From assembly GCA_003116975.1 (NCBI GenBank), contig BGKB01000047.1, positions 369,734 through 433,733 on the forward strand: a DNA stretch of 64,000 nucleotides. The letters run 5' to 3'. Positions 28,173-38,074 of the stretch are shown one piece after another. The notes below the pieces were generated by a model. The model was not told the origin of the DNA. It saw only the letters and a program-made list of their open reading frames with translations, and searched no databases. The translations under genes and the position numbers were made by a program. Within the stretch, counting starts at the first letter, position 1, and every line of letters starts with the position of its first letter. Source of the stretch: Aurantiochytrium sp. KH105. Taxonomy: Eukaryota > Sar > Bigyra > Thraustochytrida > Thraustochytriidae.

Positions 28173-29042
28173 ATGCAGCTGACGCTGGCGGTGACCGGGG
28201 CGGACGACGTGCTGCAGGTCGAGGTGGGCAGCGGCGCGCAGGTGGACGATGTGAAGGCCGTGGCCGCTGCCGAAATGGAGGTGAGCCCGGGACGCCTCGA
28301 GATCAGCTACAAGAACGAGGTTCTCCCCGACGATGCGCTGCTCAGCGACGTCGGCGTCGAGGACGAAGACCTCATGGCGCTGCGCGTACTTCCGGCGGAA
28401 GCAACAGGATCAGCAGTTGGATACAGCCAGCAAGAAGGACAACTCCAGCAACAAGGACAGAGGCGAAGCCGCGGTGGTTTAGGTGAGCGAATTCGCCGAA
28501 GCCTCCGAGCCTCACTCCCGCGCGTGTCCGAGGTGGAGCGCCAACAGCAACGAGACATCGAATTGCAGATTTCCGCTCAAAATATCAGTGAGAACATGGC
28601 ACGGGCCTTTGAGGAATCGCCCGAGTCCTTTGTGCGTGTGCTGATGCTCTATATTGACACTGAAGTGAACAATGTGCCGGTAAAGGCCTTTATCGACTCG
28701 GGTGCACAGACGACGGTCATGTCGCGCGCTTGTGCCGAGCGATGTGGAATTATTCGTCTCGTGGACAGTCGATTTGCAGGTGTGGCCGTGGGCGTTGGGT
28801 CGGCACAGATTCTAGGGCGGGTGCACATTGCACCCATCAAAATCGGTACGCAGCTGTACAATTGCGGCTTTTCCGTCATTGACGGTGCACAGGACATTGA
28901 GCTCTTGCTAGGACTTGACATGCTCAGGAGGCATCAGGCCATGATAGATCTTCGCAATGACTGTCTTCACATCGGCGAGCCAGAGGAGCTCATTCCCTTT
29001 CTCAGCGAAAGCGAGACGCCCGAGTACGCGCGCCACACGTAG
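28173..29042 (+). CDS. DDI1: Ddi1-type ubiquitin-like/retropepsin aspartic protease
   Basis: 289 residues from the ATG at 28173, which has a near-perfect context (GCCACC before ATG). An N-terminal ubiquitin-like domain (about 1-72) is followed by a Q-rich linker and a short helical region (about 110-150). A retroviral-type aspartic protease domain spans about 155-265: FIDSGAQTTVMS with catalytic Asp175 in D-S-G-A, then ERCGIIRLVDSRFAGVAVG, ILGRVH, and LLLGLDMLRRHQAMIDL. These are the Ddi1 hallmark blocks, including the FLSESE sequence after the domain. Ddi1 is a proteasome shuttle and ubiquitin-dependent protease; the homodimer forms one active site. The protein ends soon after FLSESE, so the C-terminal UBA domain found in yeast Ddi1 is absent. 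Confidence 0.95.
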   Translation: MQLTLAVTGADDVLQVEVGSGAQVDDVKAVAAAEMEVSPGRLEISYKNEVLPDDALLSDVGVEDEDLMALRVLPAEATGSAVGYSQQEGQLQQQGQRRSRGGLGERIRRSLRASLPRVSEVERQQQRDIELQISAQNISENMARAFEESPESFVRVLMLYIDTEVNNVPVKAFIDSGAQTTVMSRACAERCGIIRLVDSRFAGVAVGVGSAQILGRVHIAPIKIGTQLYNCGFSVIDGAQDIELLLGLDMLRRHQAMIDLRNDCLHIGEPEELIPFLSESETPEYARHT

Positions 29043-30470
29043 ATTTGCTGACTTTATTCCGCACGGCCGCGCTCATGTATGTTCACAAGAAGGTCCCATT
29101 CTCAAGAATCCTCCTTTATAGATAAGGCCATGTTTGTTCATCTCTCACACAATGTGAGTAGGCCTCGAGCTGAAGCTGAAGACCATATCTCGTCTTTGCA
29201 TCTCACGACTCTTTTTACGTTCGAGTAGTAGCCAGGTGTTTGGCTTCAACACCTATTTCTTGCTCTTCTTGCTCATCTTGCAGCGGGGCTTGCTGAGACC
29301 TCAAGACAAGGCTCTTCTCATCATCAGCACTTTTTGGTTGCTCCAGCCTCGGTGCCAGTCACAAGCCAGCCAATTCGCCAATTAGCTATTACCGGAGGGT
29401 GCACACCAGAAGAATGGACAATAGAAAGCAAAATGATGAAGAAGAAAAGAGGAGGCAGACTCGGAATCGGAGTGGAAGGATGGCAAGGTGGGCTCATTTC
29501 AGTTGACTTTCCCTTTCTCTGGGTTCGCAAAAGCCCCTCGCCACGCGCCGGCGCCGGCCCGTCCTCTGTGTAACGTCTCTTTCTCACCATCCTTTCCATT
29601 CCAACTCGCTATCAATCGACGCGCGAAAGCACAATCGAGCGCCCCCCCTTGCGCATGAACCCGTTGCAGCGACCTGACCTTCTTCGCCATGCTGCTGCCG
29701 CCGCGCAACGACCAGCGGCAGCAGCAACTCTTCTGGCAGCGTCGCTCGCGGAATGTGCGCTCGGAGATTGTTATTCATTGATCGATTCATGGCGCCCAAA
29801 AAAGAAAAACAAGCCCTCCCCCTCCCCACAGTCAAAATGAAACGAATGCCGAGCACGCGACGACTCGAGGTCTTGGGCCTGCAAGCTCGCCTCCCCTGCC
29901 CGCCCGCCTCGCGCCCGCACGCCTCTGCATGCTTTAGCATTTTGATATGGAGTCGCCGTCCTCGCCTTGCTCTTGCTCTTGCTCTTGCTCTTGCTCTTGC
30001 TCTTGCGTTTGGCCGCTGCAGATCTGTGACGGGCCGGCTTCAAGTTTGTTGAGCCAAGAATTCGTGTCTTGCATTCACGTCTGTAGTGCTGTCTTCAGGA
30101 GCGGAAGGCTCCTTCGCGGCGTGCAGATGCGCAGACACGCAGGCAGCATGCAGGCACGCATCCGCGTGCGCACGGCACTGGTGGTGGACGCGGGTCGCTT
30201 AGCAGCAAAAGCCGAACAAAGGCGGCCGCCGCAGTGTCGGTGCCTCGGGCGGGCCCGGTCACCTAGCGCGCGCTGGCTACTCGCTCGCCACATTCTGGTA
30301 CCTTATCGTTTCAATATCAACGTGGAAGCATGCTCTTTCTCTGCCCCGCTCTGCACCACCCGCCCGTCATGACATGGCGGAAAGAGCGCGCCGTCATAAC
30401 CGACAGTTCCCGAATAGGTTTCCCTCGTCGCAGGCGACGAGACCCCCCCCTCGCAGGAGGGCTGGGACGA
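29043..30470. other. intergenic region, repeat-bearing
   Basis: A 1.4-kb spacer lies between the Ddi1-type gene and the VWA/PT-stalk gene. It contains a CTTGCT hexanucleotide repeat (29965-30006) and GC-rich stretches with short open frames on both strands that show no domain or codon pattern. No gene is supported. Confidence 0.55.
29965..30006. repeat. (CTTGCT)n hexanucleotide repeat
   Basis: About seven copies of the hexamer CTTGCT occur in intergenic DNA. Confidence 0.9.
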
Positions 30471-33230
30471 ATGCCTCGTAGCACATATCTTGGGCTCTTC
30501 ATTGCGGGCCTAGCAGCAGTGCTGGTGGGCCGTGCCTCAGCAGCCTGCGACGTCGAAGTCTATGTTGCCATTGATGCTTCGAGCGCAGCTGCAGAGGCGT
30601 CGGCCTTCGAGATATATGCGGCCTTTGTGCAAGAGGCTATTGACGTGGCGAACAGCTTTTGCACAGAAATCGGTGAGACCGGGAGAAGCGCCCGCCTCGG
30701 CGTGACCGCACTGCGCTGTGCCGAGGATGCAACGCTTGGTGTAGAGCTCCTCAAACCGACACCCAAGGCGAGGAATATTCAGAAAACACTCGAGTCCTTT
30801 TCAGATATCTACCCCGGCACTGGTGTTTGCGGCGAGCTCGCGCTAGCCGAGGTCGAAAGCTATGCGACCAAAAAGGCGAACCTGAATCGAAGGCAACGCT
30901 TGCTAGTCCTCTCAGACACTCCTTTTTACGATGAAGATTCGCAAGAGATGAAAGCGCACCGTGACGCACTTGAAAAGGCTGGTGTCCAGGTGATCAACGT
31001 ACTTTTCTCATCAAACTCTACAGGTCTGATGCAAGTCGCAACAACGATGACGAGGCTGTACATGACAAGCATCGACGAACTCGAGCCCTCTGATCTTGGA
31101 CTTTACCTCCCGACACAATCACCCACGTTGAAACCAACGCTTTACCCAACAATGAGCCCAACACCAAATATTACCGCGAGTCCGACAATGGCTCCCAGTA
31201 CATCTCCGACACTATCACCGAGCGGGAGTCCTACGTTGTCTCCCACATTGAGTCCAACACGTGCTCTCACATCGAGTCCAACACAGGTTCCAACGGCGCA
31301 CCCAACGGTGCAGCCCACGTTAAATCCAACACGAGCTCCTTCGGCGAGCCCAACAGCGCAGACTTCGCTGTCCTTGACGCCTGCGCCAACGCCGGGGCCC
31401 TTGATGACAAACAGTTCTGATCGTGAGACGCTAGAACCCACGACGAGTCCGTCGAAAGGTCCTGCAACCTTTGCGACAGTGGCTCCATCGACTTTCTTCA
31501 ACGAGACCACTGAAAGTACCTCCACCAGCAGACCCTCTTTCAACCCCACACAGAGTCCGACAACAAAGGCTCCGACGCAAGCACCAACACGCACCGCTAC
31601 TCCAGCACCAAGCACATCCCCAACACGAGCACCTACCCAGCCTACGAGTCGGCCGACGGACGCACCAACAGATGCTCCCTCACGAGCGCCAACCTTGATG
31701 CCCACACGCCATCCGTCAGCGTCGCCAACAATGTTCCCGACACAAAAACCAACAGAGTATCCAACACGACAACCTACAATGGTTCCAACAAAGTATCCCT
31801 CAAAGTCGCCCACGAGCACCCCGACAGAACCTCCTGTATCATTACCGACACTGGCGCCCACGTTAGGTTCAACGCCCGCACCATCGCGAAGCCCAACTAC
31901 AAGGCCGACGCAGATGCCTTTGCAAAGCGATCCTACCAAGGCACCAAGCCCAGCGCCGACATTTGTGGCCACGGAAGGAGTAGACTCGACAAGAAGCCCA
32001 ACAAAGGCTCCTACCGAATCTGTCGTGGAGCAACCTAGCAGTTCTCCAACTGGTCAATCGGCAACCCTGAGCACAAGCATGCCAACAGCGACGCCAACGC
32101 TAATGCCCAGCGCAGCCGTCAACGAAACAGAGGGTTCTGTGCCCGATGGTAGTTACTCTGACGAGCTTGGTGTATGCCCTGAAGGCTCATACGACACGGA
32201 TGGGGAGTGTTTCTTTGTGTGGGACCGAAATGGCAATGGGCGTGTTCTGGTTTACATCATCTGCGCAAGTGTCTTTCTGCCAGTCCTTTTGGCGCTTGGA
32301 AGCCTTGGGTGGGTCGGCCTCGACATTTCGCTCGATGTTGTGGCCTCAACGGGCGACCTCATGACAGACATCTTTTATCTGACGCAAGAGCCGTACTTTA
32401 ACGCGCTGCTCTTTGGACTGAGTTGCACGTCAGTAGCGCTGACAGTGCTTCCTTATATGCTGTGGCTCAAAAGGAATCCAGTCCGACTTCACTTCGGTAA
32501 CGCAATGCTCATCCGCACAGAGCGCACGCTCCTCCTCTTGATCGGGAGTATCGTATGGTGGACGGTTGGTTTCTTTTTGTACGCCATGAAGGTCTTGCCG
32601 TTCGGGCGTGTGAAACGCACTTTTTTGCTGGACCCTGACAGTGGATTTCTTTGTGGTGTGGCTCGAGCTTGGCTGCAGCGCATCAACGCTCGCATCCGTG
32701 GGCGACCGGACTCCCCTGCGCCTCGTGTGCGCATCGAAGATCCACCCTTTGATCCGGCAGCCTTTAATCGGATGAGACTTCTTGAGGTCGCGGTCGAGAG
32801 CGTGCCGCAATTTTCGGTACAGCTCGCGAACGGCCTCTTACTTAACAGTTGGAGTGTGGCTTCGGCGCTTTCGCTGGGGTTTTCGGGCTTTCTTATACTC
32901 CGCGTCGTGCAGCAGCTCATTGTCTACGTCGCCCTGGTCGGGCGCTCACCGGATGAGCTGCCTGTTGGCCTTGGCCTTTTTGTGGAGCCTGTGAGTACAG
33001 CAACGATGGCGATTACGCAAACGCAGAAGCGCCGTCAGCATCGCAGGCGGAAAACAAACAAGGCTGTAAATCCAAGGCAAGGGCAATCGCCCGAGGAAGC
33101 ATCCCAAGACCAAGGCAACCCTGTCTCCGAGGCAGTGGACGAAGCATCGTCGCCGGCCGCGCAGGCTGTAACCCCTCAACCACCTAATACGCCCAAGTCT
33201 ACTTCTGGAACGGAGATGACGCAAGTCTAA
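30471..33230 (+). CDS. VWA-like ectodomain / PT-rich stalk / XK-like multi-pass membrane protein
   Basis: 919 residues from the ATG at 30471, chosen because a clean signal peptide follows (YLGLFIAGLAAVLVGRASA); an upstream in-frame ATG at 30330 would bury it. Residues about 25-205 resemble a von Willebrand A fold (VEVYVAIDASSAA at the MIDAS position, RRQRLLVLSDTPFYDED later), with an imperfect metal-site motif. Residues about 213-543 are a mucin-like (S/A)PT repeat stalk, a style common in stramenopile surface proteins. A small Cys-containing segment (GVCPEGSYDTDGECFF) precedes the membrane part from about residue 590. This part has several TM helices and the blocks STGDLMTDIFYLTQ and LLEVAVESVPQFSVQL, which resemble XK-related (XKR) scramblase-family motifs. 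The tail is basic. It could be a surface adhesin or sensor linked to an XK-like membrane domain. Confidence 0.85.
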   Translation: MPRSTYLGLFIAGLAAVLVGRASAACDVEVYVAIDASSAAAEASAFEIYAAFVQEAIDVANSFCTEIGETGRSARLGVTALRCAEDATLGVELLKPTPKARNIQKTLESFSDIYPGTGVCGELALAEVESYATKKANLNRRQRLLVLSDTPFYDEDSQEMKAHRDALEKAGVQVINVLFSSNSTGLMQVATTMTRLYMTSIDELEPSDLGLYLPTQSPTLKPTLYPTMSPTPNITASPTMAPSTSPTLSPSGSPTLSPTLSPTRALTSSPTQVPTAHPTVQPTLNPTRAPSASPTAQTSLSLTPAPTPGPLMTNSSDRETLEPTTSPSKGPATFATVAPSTFFNETTESTSTSRPSFNPTQSPTTKAPTQAPTRTATPAPSTSPTRAPTQPTSRPTDAPTDAPSRAPTLMPTRHPSASPTMFPTQKPTEYPTRQPTMVPTKYPSKSPTSTPTEPPVSLPTLAPTLGSTPAPSRSPTTRPTQMPLQSDPTKAPSPAPTFVATEGVDSTRSPTKAPTESVVEQPSSSPTGQSATLSTSMPTATPTLMPSAAVNETEGSVPDGSYSDELGVCPEGSYDTDGECFFVWDRNGNGRVLVYIICASVFLPVLLALGSLGWVGLDISLDVVASTGDLMTDIFYLTQEPYFNALLFGLSCTSVALTVLPYMLWLKRNPVRLHFGNAMLIRTERTLLLLIGSIVWWTVGFFLYAMKVLPFGRVKRTFLLDPDSGFLCGVARAWLQRINARIRGRPDSPAPRVRIEDPPFDPAAFNRMRLLEVAVESVPQFSVQLANGLLLNSWSVASALSLGFSGFLILRVVQQLIVYVALVGRSPDELPVGLGLFVEPVSTATMAITQTQKRRQHRRRKTNKAVNPRQGQSPEEASQDQGNPVSEAVDEASSPAAQAVTPQPPNTPKSTSGTEMTQV

Positions 33231-33630
33231 CATGGCTGCGAGCTGTCCCCTTTTTCAGCCGACCAACGAAGCTTTGAAGCAGCGAGAGTGACCAAACCGA
33301 CCAAAGGCTCTTCGTCATGGTGCTGTTTGCCCTATGAAGACTCTACCACCGACAATCTGATAATTTATGTACACGTATACCTGCCTGCCAAACTTTGAAT
33401 TTCTGTCACGAAGGTCTTGGCAGCAATGAAGATGCTTTCTGGAGAGAAGAGAGCGAGCGAGCGAGAGCGAGAGAGAGAGAGAGAAAAGCAACCAAAACGT
33501 CATCGCAAGAAATCAGGTGGGTTCAGGTTTTTGTTTAGGAAACATGATAGATAGTGCGACGAGCACCTTTGAAGTGCTTGTCTCGAGCATGCAAACTTGG
33601 TTCGCGTGTGCGGAGAGGATGGGAGATAGG
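33231..33630. other. convergent intergenic region
   Basis: 400 bases lie between two convergent stop codons. The region contains a GAGC/GA purine microsatellite at 33451-33484. No gene is seen. Confidence 0.6.
33451..33484. repeat. GAGC/(GA)n purine-rich microsatellite
   Basis: GCGA units pass into an uninterrupted GA run; the tract is non-coding. Confidence 0.85.
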
Positions 33631-35973
33631 CTACTCGAGAAATGGAGGTAAAGAAACGATGCCCGGATATAGGTGTGAAAGATCTTGAACACGCACATGA
33701 ATAAAGGGATTTCCGTCCTCGTCTCGAATAACGCGATTGTCGCTGCGCAGGACCTTGACTTCTCCACTCCGCAGCGTAAACGCGCCCTGGGTAGTGCGCG
33801 AGGTGGCAAAATATTCGAGATACGACTGTCCCGATTCGTGAATGCGCTTGAGCCAGACACGCGACATGCACAGACGCTGCAGCGGAGATAGAACAGAAAC
33901 AAAGAACCCTTTCATGCCAAGTGGGTCTTGACCCACAATCTCATTGAAGATCTTGTCGCTAAAGACACAGGTGCCGCCATTTGTCGTAATATCGACGTCA
34001 ACAGTCGCTCTGAAATTTCCTACAGGCAGACCGTCGATGAGGGCTTGCTTTGCAGGAAACAAGAAGTCCTCTTTGAGACGGGGATCATCACGAGAAATGT
34101 AGAGACGTAACGCCTTTGCAAAGTTTTCGGAGCGCAAAAAGCCACCGTACTTTTCCGTCCAGCTTTTCCACTCTTGTGGGTCGAGCGTGGAGCACGTGCG
34201 ATTGTAAATCTCAAAGGCAATGCGCTGCACTTCATCAGAGGGACCGAGACGCGGCGCCGGCGCAGGCTCGCTAATTGCAAGACCCCGAAATTCGGGCGCT
34301 TCGTCAGGCTCAGTGTGCTCCTTTTTGAGCCGGGTTGACGACGATGCGACTTGCGATGTATTCGCAGAGGAAGCTGCCGCCACGGGAGCTGGCACGGCGG
34401 CGCTTCGAACTTGAGCAGAGGCGATGGAATCGAGACCTCCCGAAGACACTGACGCCGCGGGCGAGGGGTAGGCAACCGGAGAGCTCGATGGCGATACAAT
34501 GGGCGGTCCTGCGGCAGAAGGCGAGGACGCAGGGGAGTGTTGGTTCTGGAGCCTGTTGTTCCGCGCGGCGCGCGAATTGCTGGGAAACTCGCGAAGGTAC
34601 CAGACCTGGAGGAATTGGAGGTTGGGAAACGGGATCTCACGCGGCGCGTCCTTGGATTTACGTGCGGCCAGCGTGTAGACACATCCGCTAAAATCAAGAA
34701 TCTTGCCCGTCTTGCGCTCCTTTTGCGCAAGTTCGCGATATTGGAGACCATTTTGCGCGTCAATCCAGTGAAATTTTTTCGTGGAGCGGAGACGCACAGC
34801 CCGCGCGAGGTTCTGCTCCGCTTCGTAGAGGTTGGAGACATCTGCCCCATTCGATCGATTGACAACGTAAAAGCTTCTCGGGCCCTCTGGGTTCACAGGG
34901 CTGACGCCATGTCGACGAGCGATGGAGGTTTCAAACTCTCCTTCTGCAGCACGCGATAAAAGGTCGAAGACCTGGTCAAAAGTGAGAGCGCTGGGCGGCG
35001 CAGGGTCTTCGCGAGTATCAGATACAGTTGAGGCGCGGGGCGCGGGCTTCTTTTGCGCGCCCTCGGCTGTGCTTGCAGACGGGCTGGACACGTCGCCATG
35101 CGCCTGCGTCTGCGTCTGCGTCTGCGACGAGGGGGCGTGCGCCGAGGAAGCAGCGAATGGGGGTGACGAAATGTGTGCGTAGGCTGAGCTCACTGGCCTT
35201 GGAACAAAGGTTCGCGAGTTTGGCTGTGCGGAGAATCCCGCTGCATCGGGTGAAGGTGCATGGTGTTGCGTGAGTGATGGTTCGTTGTGAAAGGCGTGGC
35301 GATTTGCAAAAGAGTGTACCTGATGTGCATAATCATACGGCGGCGCATAGTGTGAATGTCTCTGTTGCGAGTGCTGAGAAGAGGACGTCACGCCTGGAGG
35401 AAGGGACTCGCGTATGTCATGAGGCGATGGAATGTGAAGGTCCATGCCAGGATCAGGTCCATGTGGGATCCACGCAGGGGAATCGTGCAGCGTAGCATCG
35501 TTACTGTAGTAGGCAGAAGAATAGGAGCGCTCGGCTTGTGTTGCGCTTTGCGAATGGCCTCGCGCAGCTGTTGCGGTCGTTGAAGTACCATTTGCGTGTG
35601 GGTTTACAGAAGCATGAGATGCAGACGACGGGGAAGGCTGCCCTGCAGGAGTAGCTATCGAACGCGTATGGTCATCGAGAGATTTTGTCTCTGTGTCCCT
35701 TTCGAGAGGGCGTTTGGCGCGAGAAAAGGTGCGAGAGCTGTCTCCAGGTGCCTTGTGCCCACCCGCGGGCCAAGGGGATCCGAGTTTCCCATTTGCATCA
35801 TCTTCATCATCATCGAATGCTCGATTAAGCTCATCGCCTTCGAGAGGAGCAAAGTTTCCATTTTGTTCGACCTCGTTGAGCAAGAGGGAAACTTCGCCCC
35901 AGCTCAGCGAAGCGAGGTTATCCATAAGTCCAAGATCGAAGTCGTCGTCAACCTCGGAATTCTCCTTTTCCAT
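33631..35973 (-). CDS. Unrecognised protein with acidic N-terminus and conserved-looking C-terminal domains
   Basis: 780 residues from the ATG at 35973. The N-terminus (1-65) is acidic with hydrophobic residues between the acids (DFDLGLMDNLASLSW, VSLLLNEVEQ), as in transcription activation or co-regulator regions. A long S/H/Q/P-rich disordered section follows. Two structured blocks appear at about 320-475 (VFDLLSRAAEGEFE, FHWIDAQNGLQYRELAQKE, FLQVWYLREFP) and 595-780 (IAFEIYNRTCSTLDPQEWKSW, FSDKIFNEIVGQDPLGM, RVWLKRIHESGQSYLEYF, VRVQDLSHLYPG). The second block has a PAS-like order of strands and helices, but I see no ligand motif. I do not recognise the family; a nuclear regulator is a guess from the composition. 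Confidence 0.8.
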   Translation of the reverse strand: MEKENSEVDDDFDLGLMDNLASLSWGEVSLLLNEVEQNGNFAPLEGDELNRAFDDDEDDANGKLGSPWPAGGHKAPGDSSRTFSRAKRPLERDTETKSLDDHTRSIATPAGQPSPSSASHASVNPHANGTSTTATAARGHSQSATQAERSYSSAYYSNDATLHDSPAWIPHGPDPGMDLHIPSPHDIRESLPPGVTSSSQHSQQRHSHYAPPYDYAHQVHSFANRHAFHNEPSLTQHHAPSPDAAGFSAQPNSRTFVPRPVSSAYAHISSPPFAASSAHAPSSQTQTQTQAHGDVSSPSASTAEGAQKKPAPRASTVSDTREDPAPPSALTFDQVFDLLSRAAEGEFETSIARRHGVSPVNPEGPRSFYVVNRSNGADVSNLYEAEQNLARAVRLRSTKKFHWIDAQNGLQYRELAQKERKTGKILDFSGCVYTLAARKSKDAPREIPFPNLQFLQVWYLREFPSNSRAARNNRLQNQHSPASSPSAAGPPIVSPSSSPVAYPSPAASVSSGGLDSIASAQVRSAAVPAPVAAASSANTSQVASSSTRLKKEHTEPDEAPEFRGLAISEPAPAPRLGPSDEVQRIAFEIYNRTCSTLDPQEWKSWTEKYGGFLRSENFAKALRLYISRDDPRLKEDFLFPAKQALIDGLPVGNFRATVDVDITTNGGTCVFSDKIFNEIVGQDPLGMKGFFVSVLSPLQRLCMSRVWLKRIHESGQSYLEYFATSRTTQGAFTLRSGEVKVLRSDNRVIRDEDGNPFIHVRVQDLSHLYPGIVSLPPFLE

Positions 35974-37394
35974 GCTCGGTCGCTACTGCGATCACGTCAG
36001 GAATAGAGAGTGCTCGGAGAACGGGCGCCGCGAGAGGGCTCTGCGCCGCGAGAGGGCTCTGCGCCGCGCACGCTCAGCTCAGCTCAGCACAGCTTAGCAG
36101 ATCGAAGCAAGCAAGACAAGAGGCGCCCACGAACGGAGTCGCCGCCACGCAGACTGCTGCTGCTGCCGCCGCCGCCGCCGCGAGCTGCCCCGGGCTCGTG
36201 CGTCCCTTGCCCGGCTGCCTGGGCGTAAGTACGTACGTACGCGTACGCGAGAGAGTCGCTCCTCCGCGCCGTGCCTTCGAGACAGCCAGCACGGCCGACC
36301 GGCCAGCGTCGCAGCGAGAGCGCGGCGCTCCGCTGCCTCCCGCGCGCCTCCGTTCCGGCTCAGCCGCGCAGGCCGAGGCGGCGTCCGCGCAGGCGGGCAG
36401 GCACGCGGTCTCGCGCTTCCGCGCCGCGCCGCGTCCAAGATGTGGACTCGGGCGCCGCTGCACAAGCCGAGTCAAGGCGGGAAAAGCCCGAGCCCGCCGC
36501 CGCCGAGCTGCGCCGCGGCTGGCTGCGGCTGTGCCGGCCGAGGGGGCGGGGCCTGGGCGCGCGGCGCGGAGCCGCTGCAGCTGCAGCTGCAGCTCTGCCG
36601 CCGCCGCGCAGGCTCCGACGCAGGCCGTCGGCGTCGCGCGTGTCGCGGCGTGGCGCCGCCTCCGCCGAGTTGGCGTTCAGGCGGAGAGACCGCCGGAGAC
36701 AGGAACTGGGTTTCAGGCCCAAAGGCCCAAAGGCGTTTGGGTCTCTTTGCGGGTTTCGGGGCAGGGAGGCGGGGGGTAAAACCCGGCGCGCGAGGCCTGT
36801 TCTCGCGCGGATAGAGGGCCAGACACGAGCCGTCGTTCGGCGCGACGTGGAGACACGTGCGCGCGCGAATCTATGATGCCGACTGCTGCGTAGGCAGACA
36901 TTTTGTTTTGCCACTCGTGGCGTGAGTGGTTCGCGGCCAGCTTTGGCAGAGCAGAGCAGAGCAGTGCGGTGCGGTGCCGCTGCGGGCAGCGCGTCTGCAC
37001 AGCACTGCAAGGGGCTGTGGCTTACGCCTTGAGCACGCGCGTGCTGCTGCAGCTGCTGCTTGCTAACAAAACCTTCGGGAATCCCTCCTCTTTTGTTTGG
37101 TTGTGTCCATCACAGTCTTCTGCTGCTGCACGCTGCACGCAAGAGCAAGAGCAGCAGCAGGCAACGCAACGTAACGCAAGGCCACGCAGACGCTGCACGC
37201 TTTTGATGAATCATGTCTGCTGCCAGGCTGCTGCTGTAGATAATTTACTGTTCGCAGTCGTCAGCGTGTGGCAGCTGCGCTGCGGCCTGTAGTGAATTTT
37301 TGTCCTTCTTTTCTTTTTAGGGTCGCTTTCATCCGCCATGACCATTGGCTTGGTTGGCATCGAGGCCGGCCGGGCATCAAGTCTGCAGCACCCA

Positions 37395-37428
37395 AGCGGC
37401 AGCGGCAGCGGCAGCGGCAGCGGCAGCG
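37395..37428. repeat. (GGCAGC)n hexanucleotide repeat
   Basis: About five and a half copies of AGCGGC/GGCAGC occur upstream of the RING gene. Confidence 0.85.
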
Positions 37429-37658
37429 GACCCAAACTTGCGTTACTTACTACTACAAACGACACAGAGATTCACTCCTGTCGCTGCCACTTGAAGTTCT
37501 TCTTTACCCGAGTCGCTGCCGCGAGCGGCTGCGGCGGCATTGTTGCGCGACGGCAGGCTCCGCAGCAAACCCAAAACGAGCTAACTTCACTTTTGCGTCA
37601 TAATTCTCGACGGCGTGAGATGATAGCACGGCACTCTCGACTTGCTCTGTAAGCCAGC

Positions 37659-37680
37659 CAGGCCAGGCCAGGCCAGGCCA
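37659..37680. repeat. (GGCCA)n pentanucleotide repeat
   Basis: Four consecutive GGCCA units occur in the 5' flank of the RING gene. Confidence 0.8.
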
Positions 37681-38074
37681 GTACTACGCAAGGACTACGA
37701 CTCGCAGTAATAACAAGCCAGGCGCGCGCCCTGCACGTGCTGCACACTGGCAGGGAGTGAGTGACCGCACACAACCATCAGCAGCGAAGCAAGTCCGTCT
37801 GACCCTGAAGGAGCGTGACTGCCGCGCCAGGCCGTACGAGAGCGAGCACGCCGCCCGAGCCGCGGCCGCCTCGCGCTCGCGAGCGGCGGCCGTCTCAACC
37901 CCGAGGCCTCGTTGCAGCTGCAGCAGGTTGCTCGATCGCTGATCGAAAAGAGCTCGTGCCGCCGCTCGCTTGTGCGCAAGAAGGAGCGAGCAGCCAGCTC
38001 CGGGTGCCTGTAAGGAGGGCGGGCATACCGCCCCCCGGACCGCGAGCAGGTACGAGCGCTGCGCGGGAGGGAAA

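Larger units (their letters stand above)
35974..38074. other. 2.1-kb divergent intergenic region, very GC-rich
   Basis: The region lies between the start codons of the unrecognised regulator-like gene (-) and the RING gene (+). It is GC-rich with CAG/CTG and CGG patches, a GGCAGC hexamer run (37395-37428) and GGCCA pentamers (37659-37680). A pyrimidine run ending TTTTTAG at about 37304-37320 resembles a 3' splice site, so a 5'UTR intron for the RING gene is possible. Open frames are plentiful on both strands because of composition and show no domain. Confidence 0.55.

Noticed and set aside
27683-28486. 267-codon frame upstream of and overlapping the Ddi1-type gene
   Set aside because: It runs out of frame through the UBL-coding region, and the Ddi1 frame has the GCCACC ATG start and a complete domain set.
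31142-31972. 276-codon minus-strand frame rich in V/G
   Set aside because: It is antisense to the (S/A)PT stalk; the repetitive codons of the plus strand create it.
36198-37010. Open frames of about 190-220 codons upstream of the RING gene
   Set aside because: The region is extremely GC-rich, frames overlap on both strands and no motif is present.
37338-37652. A 104-codon ATG frame after an acceptor-like TTTTTAG
   Set aside because: The translation is low-complexity (GS repeats) and shows no similarity to a known domain; kept only as a possible 5'UTR exon of the RING gene.
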